Assembly (NCBI GenBank): GCA_036796215.1
Contig: DAIRDJ010000005.1
Coordinates: 3,728-67,727 of the forward strand
Source: SLRI01 sp036796215
Lineage (GTDB): Bacteria > Pseudomonadota > Alphaproteobacteria > Geminicoccales > Geminicoccaceae
Direction of reading: 5' to 3'
Length of the DNA: 64,000 nucleotides
Part shown: positions 43,258 through 51,980 of the stretch, one piece after another
How positions within the stretch are numbered: the stretch's first letter is position 1
How the letters are laid out: each line of letters begins with the position of its first letter
The notes under the pieces: generated by a model
Told to the model about the DNA's origin: nothing
The model's input: only the letters and a program-made list of their open reading frames with translations
Databases searched by the model: none
Translations under genes and position numbers: made by a program

Positions 43258-45264
43258 TCAACTCCAGGCATGGCGGCGGTTGCTCTGTTCGCGGAGCCAG
43301 TCCGGCACGAGATCGGCGCTCATCGGATGGCCGATGAAGTAGCCCTGGATCTCGTCACAGCCGATGGCGGCGAGGTGGTCGGCCGCCCGTTCGCTCTCCA
43401 CACCCCCCGCGATCACCCTGAGCCCCAGCCCGTGCGCCAGCTTGACCACCGACCGAACGACCACGGAAGCACTCTTTTCCGCGAACAGGTCACCGACGAA
43501 GGTCCGGTCGATCTTCAGTGCCGTGATCGGCAGGCGCTGCAACAGCGGCAGTGACGAGTAGCCGGTGCCGAAATGGTCGAGGGTGATGCCGACCCCGAGC
43601 TTGGCTATGGCATCGAGGGTCTCGAGGGTGCCCTGCGGATCGACCATGACCGCACTCTCGGAGATCTCCAGCATCAGCTGGTCCGGCCGGCCCTGCCAGT
43701 TGCGCAGGAGGAGGTTCAAGATCCTCGGAAACTCGCGGTCGCGCAGCCATTTTGGCGAGATGTTGATCGAGACCGGCAAATCGATCCCGTCGTGCCGCCA
43801 GCGCCGCTGCGCGTCGAGACACGCGTTCAGCACCTTCAAGGTCAGCGGCATGACGAGACCGGTGTGCTCGGCGATCGGCAGGAAGTCGTCGGGGGCGAGC
43901 GTGCCTTCAAGCGGGTGGTGCCAACGCAACAGCGCCTCGGCACCGGTCACCGTCCAGCCGGCCACCGCCACTTTCGGCTGAAACAGGACCTGCATGTCAC
44001 CGCGATCGATCGCCGACCGCAGGTCACGCTGCAGGGTAAGCCGCCGGGCACTGCCCTCGGCCTGCTCGGCATTGAACAGGCTGAAGCCGAGTTGCTCGCG
44101 CTTGGCCTTGTACATCGCAACATCGGCACTGTGGACGAGCGTGTCGAGATCGACACCGTGGTCTGGATATAGCGCCGCCCCGATGCTCACCGCGAGGTCG
44201 AGGTTCATGCCATCGATCACGAAAGGCTGCATCATGCTCTCGACCAGCCGCTCGGCCATGGTCGACGCCCGCTCCATGTCGATGGGTACCGGCAGCAGCA
44301 CGCCGAACTCGTCGCCACCGAGCCGTGAGAGGGTATCCGACTTGCGCAAGGCGCCAGCCAGCCGGGGTCCGACCGCCTGCAGCAGCTTGTCCCCCACCTG
44401 ATGGCCCAGCGTATCGTTGACCTGCTTGAATCGATCGAGATCCAGCAGCATGACCGCAAACCGCTCGCCCTGCCGTTCGGCGGCGGCGATCGCCTGACGC
44501 ACCCGATCGTGAAAAAGGGCACGGTTCGGCAGGCCGGTGAGCGCGTCGTGCAGGGCCAGCCGCTCGAGCTCGGCCAGCCGCTCGGCGCGGGCCGAGATAT
44601 CGGTCAGCCGAACCCGGCCATGGCCACGCTCGCCCCTGTCGGCATACGCCAGATCCAGCTCAACCGGGCGGAATCTCGACGATTCGTGCTGCAGCTCGGT
44701 CTCGAAACGCTGGCCGAGCAGAGCGTCGATCGGTACGTCGTCGGCCAGTCTCGGAAAGTAGCGCAAGAGCGGCCGACCGATCGGGTTGCCGCCCAACAAA
44801 TCCATGGCCTTGGCATCGGCGGTCAGGATCTTGCCAGCGGCATCGATGGTCAAGAAGCCGTCGTCGTCGCTGCTGATGGGCACACCGGCACCCAACTCCG
44901 AGCGGCGACCCGCTCTTCTCTCGCCGGCGGCGGCAACGTCCTGCATGCGAACCATGCTCACGGCCACGCCCATCAGCAAGGCGGGCTCGACGGCACCGGC
45001 CAGAACACCGCCGACCAGCGCTGCGACAGCCATGCAGCTGGTGTGGACCAAGGTCGTGGACCGCTGCAGCAGGCGATCCAGGGCGAGCGGCAGGAGCAGC
45101 GCCAGGGCAGGACCGGCCATCCGCTGCAACGGAATGTCCATTGTCGACATGGGCAACCCGGTGCCGACCAGCTCGGTCAGCAGCGCCGTGCCCGGTGCGA
45201 TCACCAGCAACGCCGCCGCGACCAAGCCGGCCAAGCCACAAAGGACGCCCAAGACCCACCACAC
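43258..45264 (-). CDS. Membrane GGDEF–EAL protein with degenerate EAL domain
   Basis: A 668-residue cyclic-di-GMP enzyme. About three N-terminal membrane helices are followed by a PAS-like region (SDDDGFLTIDAAGKILTADAKAMDLLG), a GGDEF domain with intact RLGGDEFGVL and an RxxD-like site position not clearly present, then an EAL domain. The EAL domain keeps ALLRWHHP after the E-A-L motif, but two metal-site motifs deviate: DDFGTG is DHFGTG, and AEGVE is AGGVE. It can probably make c-di-GMP; phosphodiesterase activity is doubtful and the EAL part may be a sensor. Confidence 0.93.
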   Translation of the reverse strand: MWWVLGVLCGLAGLVAAALLVIAPGTALLTELVGTGLPMSTMDIPLQRMAGPALALLLPLALDRLLQRSTTLVHTSCMAVAALVGGVLAGAVEPALLMGVAVSMVRMQDVAAAGERRAGRRSELGAGVPISSDDDGFLTIDAAGKILTADAKAMDLLGGNPIGRPLLRYFPRLADDVPIDALLGQRFETELQHESSRFRPVELDLAYADRGERGHGRVRLTDISARAERLAELERLALHDALTGLPNRALFHDRVRQAIAAAERQGERFAVMLLDLDRFKQVNDTLGHQVGDKLLQAVGPRLAGALRKSDTLSRLGGDEFGVLLPVPIDMERASTMAERLVESMMQPFVIDGMNLDLAVSIGAALYPDHGVDLDTLVHSADVAMYKAKREQLGFSLFNAEQAEGSARRLTLQRDLRSAIDRGDMQVLFQPKVAVAGWTVTGAEALLRWHHPLEGTLAPDDFLPIAEHTGLVMPLTLKVLNACLDAQRRWRHDGIDLPVSINISPKWLRDREFPRILNLLLRNWQGRPDQLMLEISESAVMVDPQGTLETLDAIAKLGVGITLDHFGTGYSSLPLLQRLPITALKIDRTFVGDLFAEKSASVVVRSVVKLAHGLGLRVIAGGVESERAADHLAAIGCDEIQGYFIGHPMSADLVPDWLREQSNRRHAWS

Positions 45265-45352
45265 GCCCGGCCAACACTCCGATCGTCAGGGACGGCTCGA
45301 GCGCCTGGCTCAGCCGTGTCGTCTTCGACTTTAGCCACGGAATCTTAACAAC

Positions 45353-45395
45353 CCGTTGCGTCGTGCCAATTTTCCGGGCTTTTCATACGCAACGG
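45353..45395. repeat. Inverted repeat upstream of the GGDEF–EAL gene
   Basis: CCGTTGCG and CGCAACGG, perfect 8-bp arms separated by 27 bp, lie in the 201-bp gap between the GGDEF–EAL gene and the preceding hypothetical gene. It may be a regulator site or a weak terminator arm. Confidence 0.35.
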
Positions 45396-45465
45396 CGGCA
45401 AGCGGCCGAGCGCCTCATGGCTTGCCGGATCGATGGCGCCGGGGCACGCCGCCAGCGACCACGGG

Positions 45466-46203
45466 TCAGGGATAGGCGCAGCTTTGCGCGGTGATCTCGA
45501 TAGCGCCGGGCTCGGGCGAGGCTGTGGCCTGGAAGTGCCATTCGCGATCGTTCAGGATCACCGAGTGGACGAGTGGCAACCGGCCGGCGGCCCGGCTCAG
45601 CTCACCCGCAATCGTCAAGAAGCGCAGGGTGACGGGTGCCGCCGGATCGAACCAGACGAGCGGCTCTCCGTTGGGATCGCGTGCCGGTCGCCCGTCGCCG
45701 CTGACCGTTATCCGCCGCTCGGCGAAGGCGACGGCGTTGTCGAGCACGGTGGTAATCGGGGTGCGCACCGGCAACCGCCGCGTCTCGACGCGCGCCTCGC
45801 AGTCCCGTTCGCGCCCGGCCTGATCGATCACGAAAGCGAGCCGCTCGTGGTCGACGCCGGCCCGTGCCCGCGCCTGCAACAAGGTCAAGAGCGGCTTGAA
45901 CGCCGCCGGTGGGACGTTGGCCGCATAGTCCAGGCGGAGTGACTGGAGCTGGCTCTCGAGTCGCGCAACACGGTCCTCGACGGTCGCCAACTGCTCCATG
46001 AGCTCGAGCCTCATGGCGGCCGCTTCATCGAGCTCTTGCGTCTGTCGCTCGCGCAGGTGGGCGTTCTCGGAGCGGCCCGATTCGTAGCCGGCGATCGCGA
46101 AGAAGGCGAGGAGGGCGATGCCGAGGAGCAGCCGCACGGCGTTCCAGAGCAGCTTGCGACGTTGTGCCTGTCGCCGGCGGCCGAGGGTCGAAAGCTGCTT
46201 CAT
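45466..46203 (-). CDS. Single-pass membrane protein with coiled coil
   Basis: A 245-residue protein. A basic N-terminus (RRRQAQRRK) is followed by one membrane helix (LLLGIALLAFFAIAGYESG, residues ~27–45), a coiled coil (residues ~48–90), and a soluble C-terminal domain of about 150 residues that ends TAQSCAYP and contains RLAFVIDQAGRERDCEARVETRRL. The topology suggests a periplasmic domain. No family recognised. It lies between the GGDEF–EAL gene and ppsR, all on the minus strand. Confidence 0.7.
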   Translation of the reverse strand: MKQLSTLGRRRQAQRRKLLWNAVRLLLGIALLAFFAIAGYESGRSENAHLRERQTQELDEAAAMRLELMEQLATVEDRVARLESQLQSLRLDYAANVPPAAFKPLLTLLQARARAGVDHERLAFVIDQAGRERDCEARVETRRLPVRTPITTVLDNAVAFAERRITVSGDGRPARDPNGEPLVWFDPAAPVTLRFLTIAGELSRAAGRLPLVHSVILNDREWHFQATASPEPGAIEITAQSCAYP

Positions 46204-46302
46204 GCCACCGTTCGATCAGGAGCTGTCCGCACCATGCCGATCGCCCACCCTACCCGAGAACAGCACAGTCGAGCGGGCATCAGGGCCGGCTGGACCCGCC
46301 GC

Positions 46303-47241
46303 TCAGTCGTCGTTTGTCGCACTGATGCCCGGACCCGTGTCGTCGTGGCCATCGAGCGGCTCGGCAGCCGCTTGCAGCCGTGAGGCGACAGCCGAGCCGA
46401 CAACGGCGCCGATCTCGGGGTAGGAGCGTGCCTGAACCATCTGATAGATGGTCGCCGCCGTTTCTTCAACCGATCGTTTAGTCACGTCGATCTCCTGCCA
46501 ATTGTTGCGGGCAAACAACCGCCTCGCATAGCGCAGCTCCTCGCGGATTCGCTCGAGATCGGCGTAGTCACCGCCATAGCGCGTCTGCTCGCCATCCTCG
46601 AGCCCGAGCATGCGCTGGCGATTGCGGCGGATTTGCGCCAGCTGGGTGGGGTTGATGGTGAGGCCGACGATCAGCGGCCGGGTCAGTCGCTCGAGAATCG
46701 GCAATTGCGGCAGGTCGAGGACCAGCGGGATGTTCGCCGCCTTGATCCCACGATGGGCGAGGTAGACGCAGGTCGGGGTTTTCGAGGTGCGTGACACACC
46801 GACCAGGACGACGTCGGCCTGGTCGAGCTCCTCCGCATACTGGCCGTCGTCGTGGCGCATGGTGAAGTCCATAGCCGCGATGCGCGAGAAATACTCCTCG
46901 TCCATCGCATGCTGGCGGCCGATCTGCGGCCGGCCGGCCGAGCCCAAGAGGCCGGTGAGCGCATTCATCACCGAATCGAGCACCGGCACGCACGGCACGC
47001 CGCAGGCCCGGCAGCGCTCCTGGAGCAGGAAGCGCAGCTCGGGCGAGACCAGGGTGAAAATGACGAGGCCCGGCAGCGCCTCGACGATGGTCATCACCTT
47101 CTCGAGCTGGCTGCGGGTGCGCACGAAGAACCAGACGTGCTCGACCGGCACGACGTCCTCGAACTGCGACACGGCGGCCCGGGCCACGGTGGTCACGGTC
47201 TCGCCGGTGGAATCGGAGATCAGATGGAGATGCAGACGCAC
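46303..47241 (-). CDS. ppsR: Pyruvate, phosphate dikinase regulatory protein (DUF299)
   Basis: A 312-residue bifunctional kinase/pyrophosphorylase that switches PPDK or PEP synthetase by threonine phosphorylation. The P-loop is GVSRTSKTPT near residue 150, preceded by HLISDSTGETVTTVARAA at the N-terminus and GRQHAMDEEYFSRIAAMDFTMRHDDG. The start is GTG 47241 (VRLHLHLISDSTG). In alphaproteobacteria this gene typically sits next to the replication origin opposite hemE, as here, but the usual maf–aroE–coaE–dnaQ genes do not follow it. Confidence 0.93.
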   Translation of the reverse strand: MRLHLHLISDSTGETVTTVARAAVSQFEDVVPVEHVWFFVRTRSQLEKVMTIVEALPGLVIFTLVSPELRFLLQERCRACGVPCVPVLDSVMNALTGLLGSAGRPQIGRQHAMDEEYFSRIAAMDFTMRHDDGQYAEELDQADVVLVGVSRTSKTPTCVYLAHRGIKAANIPLVLDLPQLPILERLTRPLIVGLTINPTQLAQIRRNRQRMLGLEDGEQTRYGGDYADLERIREELRYARRLFARNNWQEIDVTKRSVEETAATIYQMVQARSYPEIGAVVGSAVASRLQAAAEPLDGHDDTGPGISATNDD

Positions 47242-47701
47242 GCGACGCTTACCCTGGCTGCGACCCGAGAAGGCCGAAAAAGTGGTGCACGAGGTTGTGG
47301 ACAGATCGCCCGTTTTCCACAAGTCGAAGCCTACTCGGCTTGGCCGTGCACGATCACCTAGGTCGCCCGGTCGGCCATTCGACCTGTGGACGTGGTTCGC
47401 GTCGGCCGCCCCGAAAGATGTGGTATCCCCGCTTTGCGGCACGCTCCCATAACCCGCAACTGCTTGGAGGTGAAGCGCGAACGCCGCGCCATGCACCAGT
47501 GGCCCACAGGTCGGGCGGTTGCGCAAAGCTCGCTGGGCAACACCGGGACAAAGATTAATCCGCAGGTTTTGTCCGCCAACTACCACCTAAACCCTTTAAA
47601 TTATCTTCATTTTTAGAGAGGATGAGCGCACGGAAAACGCTGACGTCCGACCGTGCACGGGGTAGGTGTGCCGGCCCGAGGCGACAGATCTGGTGAGTGG
47701 A
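47242..47701. other. Candidate chromosomal replication origin (oriC)
   Basis: A 460-bp non-coding gap between divergent ppsR and hemE, the location of the Caulobacter and Rickettsia origins. TTTTCCACA at 47313–47321 is a perfect DnaA-box match and faces a weaker box, giving the inverted repeat TTGTGGA-N14-TCCACAA (47295–47322). Weaker TGTGG-containing sites lie at about 47385 and 47419. An AT-rich stretch (47588–47618, including CCTTTAAATTATC) adjoins hemE and could be the unwinding element. The DnaA-box count is low by eye, so this rests on position plus these motifs. Confidence 0.6.
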
Positions 47702-48736
47702 ATGCCCAAAAAATTGCTGCTGCGTGCCCTGGCTGGGGAGGTGACCGAACGGCCACCGGTCTGGCTGATGCGCCAGGCCGGGCGCTATCTGCCCGAATAT
47801 CGGGCGGTGCGCCGCAAGACCGGTGGTTTTCTCGAGCTCTGCTACGATTCGGGGCATGCCGAGGAGGTGACGCTGCAGCCGATTCGGCGGTTCGATTTCG
47901 ATGCGGCGATCCTGTTCTCCGATATTCTCGTCGTGCCGGATGCCTTGGGGGCGGATGTCGGCTTTTACGAAGGCGAGGGGCCGCGGCTGACCCCGCTCGC
48001 CCATCGCAGTGATCTGGCGCGGCTCTCGACCGAGCATTTGCACAGCCATCTGGCACCGGTCTACGAGACGCTCAGGCGGCTGCGTCGCTCGCTGCCCGAA
48101 AACGTGACCTTGATCGGCTTTTCGGGCGCACCCTGGACGCTCGCCGCCTACATGGTCGAGGGCGGCGGGTCGAAGGACTATGCGGTGGCGCGCAAGTTCG
48201 CCCGGGCCGAGTCGCGATTGTTCGGTGACCTGATCGATCTGCTGGTCAAATCCATCGTTCAGTACTGCGAGGCTCAGGTGGCGGCTGGGGCCGAAGCTCT
48301 TCAGCTGTTCGACAGCTGGGCCGGGGTCCTGCCGCCGGACGAACGGGAACGCTGGGTGACGGCACCCTTGACCCGGATCGTCCAGGCGCTGCGCGAGCGT
48401 TGCCCGGGGGTGCCGATCATCGTCTTTCCACGGGGCGTCGGACCCGCCTTGATCGAGGTGGTGGCGAGTGTCCAGCCCGATGGGGTGGGGATCGACACCA
48501 CGCTCGATCCCCGCTGGGTCGCATCCGCACTGCCGAGCCATGTCTGTCTGCAGGGCAATCTCGATCCGATGGCGCTCGTCGTCGGTGGCGAGAGCATGCT
48601 GCGGGCGGCCGATCGGATCATCGATGCCTGGGCCGGACGGCCGTTCATCTTCAATCTCGGCCACGGTGTCGTGCCCGAAACGCCACCCGAGCACGTTGCC
48701 CAGTTGCTTCAACACTTGAAATCGCGCGAGAAATGA
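47702..48736 (+). CDS. hemE: Uroporphyrinogen decarboxylase
   Basis: Removes four carboxyl groups from uroporphyrinogen III to give coproporphyrinogen III in haem synthesis. The 344 residues include PPVWLMRQAGRYLPEYR (signature arginines near the N-terminus), FSDILVVPDALG, FSGAPWTLAAYMVEGGGSKD, LFDSWAG, and the C-terminal FNLGHGVVPETPPEHV. Length is typical. It opens the run hemE–hemJ–rho–mnmE–mnmG–rsmG–parA–parB and borders the candidate origin. Confidence 0.97.
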   Translation: MPKKLLLRALAGEVTERPPVWLMRQAGRYLPEYRAVRRKTGGFLELCYDSGHAEEVTLQPIRRFDFDAAILFSDILVVPDALGADVGFYEGEGPRLTPLAHRSDLARLSTEHLHSHLAPVYETLRRLRRSLPENVTLIGFSGAPWTLAAYMVEGGGSKDYAVARKFARAESRLFGDLIDLLVKSIVQYCEAQVAAGAEALQLFDSWAGVLPPDERERWVTAPLTRIVQALRERCPGVPIIVFPRGVGPALIEVVASVQPDGVGIDTTLDPRWVASALPSHVCLQGNLDPMALVVGGESMLRAADRIIDAWAGRPFIFNLGHGVVPETPPEHVAQLLQHLKSREK

Positions 48737-48879
48737 CCTTATAGGCGAGGAAGGTCGTTGGGTACGGCTTTCCGCAACAGCTTTCGAGCATCGAGCGGCA
48801 CACGCATCATCCCCCACAATTCGCGCAAGCGGCTTCACCCAGGATCGACGTGGAGCCGTGCAACGGTTGGTGAACGGCA

Positions 48880-49311
48880 CTGGCTGATCTCGTCCTTTGG
48901 CTGCTGGCTCTGCATATCATCGCGTTTGCCGCCTGGATGGCGGCGGTGTGGTATCTGCCGCGGCTCTTCATCTATCATCGGGACGCACCGGTCGGCGGCG
49001 AGGCGTCGGCGACGTTCATGGTGATGGAACGACGGTTGTTGAAGGCGATCGGCACGCCGGCCATGCTCGTGACGATTGTTGCGGGGGTCGTACTCGCGGG
49101 CCTGCAGGGCTATTGGACGCAGGGTTGGCTGCACGCCAAGCTGTTGCTTGTCTTCGGCATTGCGGCCTGCCACGGAATCATGGCTCGCGACGTCCGGCGG
49201 TTCGCCGCCGACGAGCGGCCCCGCACCACCCTCTGGTATCGCGTTTTCAACGAGGTGCCGACGGTGTTGTTCGTGGGCATCGTCATCCTCGCCGTTTTCA
49301 AACCTTTTTGA
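48880..49311 (+). CDS. hemJ: HemJ-type protoporphyrinogen oxidase (no canonical start)
   Basis: An approximately 143-residue haem membrane protein of the UPF0093/HemJ family that oxidises protoporphyrinogen IX. The first helix (LALHIIAFAAWMAAVWYLPRLFIYHRDA) holds the essential His of the family; three more helices follow, ending VLFVGIVILAVFKPF. A stop at 48871 is in frame and no ATG, GTG or TTG precedes this helix, so CTG 48880 is used here as a provisional start; ATG 48937 would delete the conserved His. A one-base frameshift in the leader is another possibility. It lies between hemE and rho, its standard alphaproteobacterial place. Confidence 0.82.
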   Translation: MADLVLWLLALHIIAFAAWMAAVWYLPRLFIYHRDAPVGGEASATFMVMERRLLKAIGTPAMLVTIVAGVVLAGLQGYWTQGWLHAKLLLVFGIAACHGIMARDVRRFAADERPRTTLWYRVFNEVPTVLFVGIVILAVFKPF

Positions 49312-49366
49312 CCGGCCGCTCGTCGCAGCCTGACGCGAGCCCTGTTCCCATCCATAGAGGTCGAGT

Positions 49367-51136
49367 TTGACTCAAGACACCGAGGGCACGATGGCCGAGA
49401 CGCCGCCACGCGACGACGTTAACGATCAGCCGAGAGCCGAGAGTTCGCCCGAGAGCGGCGATCGCGAGCGTGAGCCAAACGACAACGATGCCCGCCCGGT
49501 TGCCGCGGCAGACGGCAATGGCGCCTCGAGCGCTGACGGGGATGCGCGCCAGGCGCGACGCAAACGGACGCGCAGTCGATCGGTGAAGCGCGATTCTGAA
49601 CCCTCGGATACCGCGGAGGTGCTCGACCGTCTGGAGGCGGCAGGCGACGATGAAACGCCCGGCGCGGATATTGGCCTGCCGCCCGAGTTGTTCGGCATCG
49701 AACCCGGCAGCGAGGCCGCCGATCAATCGCCGCAGTGGCGCGGCAAGGAGCGCGAGCCCTATCGGGAGCGGGAGCGTGGGGAGCGCGACCGAGGCAATCG
49801 CGAGCGCGGCGACCGTGCACGCGATCGGGAACGTGGTGAGCGCGATCGGGAGGTCTATGTTGAGCCCCGCTCGGATTTGCCGCCGATCAGCCTGACCGAG
49901 TTGAAGCGCCGACCTGCTGCCGAACTTTTGAAATATGCCGAAGAGATTGGCATCGAGAATGCCAGCACACTCAAGAAGGGTGATTTAGTATTTGCAGTTC
50001 TCAAGGAAATTGCAAAGACGGGAGTACCGATTACCGGCGATGGTGTATTGGAAATACTGCAGGATGGTTTTGGATTCCTGCGCTCACCCGATATGAATTA
50101 TTTTGCTGGTCCGGATGACGTTTACGTATCCCCGTCACAGATCCGGCGTTTTGCGCTGCGCACCGGCGACATCGTCGAGGGGCAGGTTCGCGCACCCAAG
50201 GAAGGCGAGCGCTATTTCGCCCTGCTCAAGGCCAATACGATCAATCTCGACCCGCCCGAAGTGGCGCGGCATCGCATCCACTTCGAGAACCTCGTTCCCT
50301 ACTTCCCGACTCGCAAGCTCAGTCTGGAGGTATTGGGTCGCAAGGATGTCAGCACGCGGATCATCGACATCGTCTGTCCCCTCGGCAAGGGCCAGCGCGC
50401 ACTGATCGTGGCCCCGCCGCGGACCGGCAAGACGGTGTTGATGCAGAACATCGCAACCGCGATCTCGAGCAATCACCCGGAGGTCTACCTCATCGTGCTG
50501 CTGATCGACGAGCGGCCCGAGGAGGTCACCGACATGCAGCGGACGGTCAAGGGCGAGGTGGTGAGTTCGACCTTCGACGAGCCGGCCGCCCGGCATGTCC
50601 AGGTCGCGGAGATGGTGATCGAGAAGGCCAAGCGGCTGGTCGAGCACGGTCGCGACGTGGTCATTCTCCTGGATTCGATCACCCGGCTGGCGCGTGCCTA
50701 CAACACCGTGGTGCCGAGCTCCGGCAAGGTCCTGACCGGTGGTGTCGATGCCAATGCCCTGCAGCGTCCCAAGCGCTTTTTCGGTGCGGCCCGCAATATC
50801 GAGGACGCGGGCTCGCTGACGATCATTGCGACAGCACTGATCGATACCGGCTCGCGAATGGACGAGGTGATCTTCGAGGAGTTCAAGGGGACCGGCAATT
50901 CCGAGATCGTGCTCGACCGCCGGGTCGCCGACAAGCGGGTGTTCCCGTCCCTCGACATCAACAAGTCCGGCACCCGGCGCGAGGAATTGCTGGTCGACAA
51001 GACGACGCTGCAGCGGATGTGGGTGTTGCGGCGGATCTTGAACCCGATGGGCACCACCGATTCGGTCGAATTCCTGATGGACAAGATGCGGCTCGCCAAG
51101 ACCAACGACGACTTCTGGGGAACGATGAACTCGTAA
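49367..51136 (+). CDS. rho: Transcription termination factor Rho with long N-terminal extension
   Basis: A hexameric RNA-dependent ATPase that ends transcripts. The core begins at about residue 174 (ISLTELKRRPAAELLKYAEEIGI), followed by the RNA-binding domain (LEILQDGFGFLRSPD), Walker A (APPRTGKTVLMQ), LIDERPEEVTDM, the Q-loop (PSSGKVLTGGVDANAL) and GTGNSEIVLDR. About 173 residues precede the core: an acidic, disordered segment and an Arg/Glu/Gly/Asp-rich repeat tract (49755–49850). TTG 49367 or ATG 49391 may be the start. Bases about 49975–50110 are strikingly AT-rich with rare codons, unlike the rest of the gene. Confidence 0.96.
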   Translation: MTQDTEGTMAETPPRDDVNDQPRAESSPESGDREREPNDNDARPVAAADGNGASSADGDARQARRKRTRSRSVKRDSEPSDTAEVLDRLEAAGDDETPGADIGLPPELFGIEPGSEAADQSPQWRGKEREPYRERERGERDRGNRERGDRARDRERGERDREVYVEPRSDLPPISLTELKRRPAAELLKYAEEIGIENASTLKKGDLVFAVLKEIAKTGVPITGDGVLEILQDGFGFLRSPDMNYFAGPDDVYVSPSQIRRFALRTGDIVEGQVRAPKEGERYFALLKANTINLDPPEVARHRIHFENLVPYFPTRKLSLEVLGRKDVSTRIIDIVCPLGKGQRALIVAPPRTGKTVLMQNIATAISSNHPEVYLIVLLIDERPEEVTDMQRTVKGEVVSSTFDEPAARHVQVAEMVIEKAKRLVEHGRDVVILLDSITRLARAYNTVVPSSGKVLTGGVDANALQRPKRFFGAARNIEDAGSLTIIATALIDTGSRMDEVIFEEFKGTGNSEIVLDRRVADKRVFPSLDINKSGTRREELLVDKTTLQRMWVLRRILNPMGTTDSVEFLMDKMRLAKTNDDFWGTMNS

Positions 51137-51148
51137 CCCGGTCGCCGC

Positions 51149-51970
51149 TCAGCGGCTCGGCTCGACCCCGGGATTGCCGCCGAAGTTGAATGGTCCGGAA
51201 TACGTGCCGAGATAGACCTGATGGGTGACGAACCCGCCCGCTCCGGTCCAGCGATGCAGGTGGAAGCCCGGTGGCTCCATGATGAAGGCGGGATCGCCGC
51301 CGTCGAGATCGAGGACCACCTGGTGCGCTACGCCCGGTGCCACGCTCACCGGGATGCCCAGCCATCGGTAGAAGATCGGCCGGTGGATATGGCCGCAGAC
51401 GATTCGGAGGATGCGGGTGCTGTGGCGCTGCAGCAGGGTCTCCAGCGCCAAGCTCGACTGCAGCCCGATCCTGTCCATGAAGTCGATGCCGGTCTCGGCG
51501 GGCGGGTGATGGACCATGATCAGCACCGGCCGGTCGCCCGAGCTCTCGAGCTCGACCTCGAGCCAGGCCAGGCGCTCGGCGCAGAGAGCACCATGCGCCT
51601 GGCCTGGCTCGAGACTGTCGAGAGCGACCAGCCGCAGGCCGCCGAGGTCGACGGCGTAATGGCGAAACGGGGTGCCGGTACCGAGCTCGACGATACCGTC
51701 GAGCGCCAGCATCGCCGCTCGATCGTCGTGATTGCCCGGGATGGCGAAGACCGGCATGGGCAGCCGGGCGATCTCTGGAGCCATGGCCGCATAGGCCGCC
51801 GGCTCGCCGTCATTGGTGAGATCGCCGGTCAACAGCACGACGTCCGGCCGGGGCTGGAACGCGAGGACCGCATCGATCGCGGCCCGCAGCATCGCCTGGG
51901 TGTCGACCACGTCGGCGAAGAGGTTGCCGGGCGGCCGGATATGGCAGTCGGAGAGCTGGGCGATCAGCAT
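51149..51970 (-). CDS. CpdA-like metallophosphoesterase
   Basis: A 273-residue class III cyclic nucleotide phosphodiesterase-type protein. Metal-binding motifs are in order: LSDCHI (DxH), TGDLTNDGEP, IPGNHDDRAA, VHHPPAETG and CGHIHRPIF. These match 3',5'-cAMP phosphodiesterase CpdA, though activity on other phosphodiesters is possible. It is on the minus strand between rho and the quinone reductase gene, 10 bp from the latter's stop. Confidence 0.9.
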   Translation of the reverse strand: MLIAQLSDCHIRPPGNLFADVVDTQAMLRAAIDAVLAFQPRPDVVLLTGDLTNDGEPAAYAAMAPEIARLPMPVFAIPGNHDDRAAMLALDGIVELGTGTPFRHYAVDLGGLRLVALDSLEPGQAHGALCAERLAWLEVELESSGDRPVLIMVHHPPAETGIDFMDRIGLQSSLALETLLQRHSTRILRIVCGHIHRPIFYRWLGIPVSVAPGVAHQVVLDLDGGDPAFIMEPPGFHLHRWTGAGGFVTHQVYLGTYSGPFNFGGNPGVEPSR

Positions 51971-51980
51971 CGGGCGCTCC

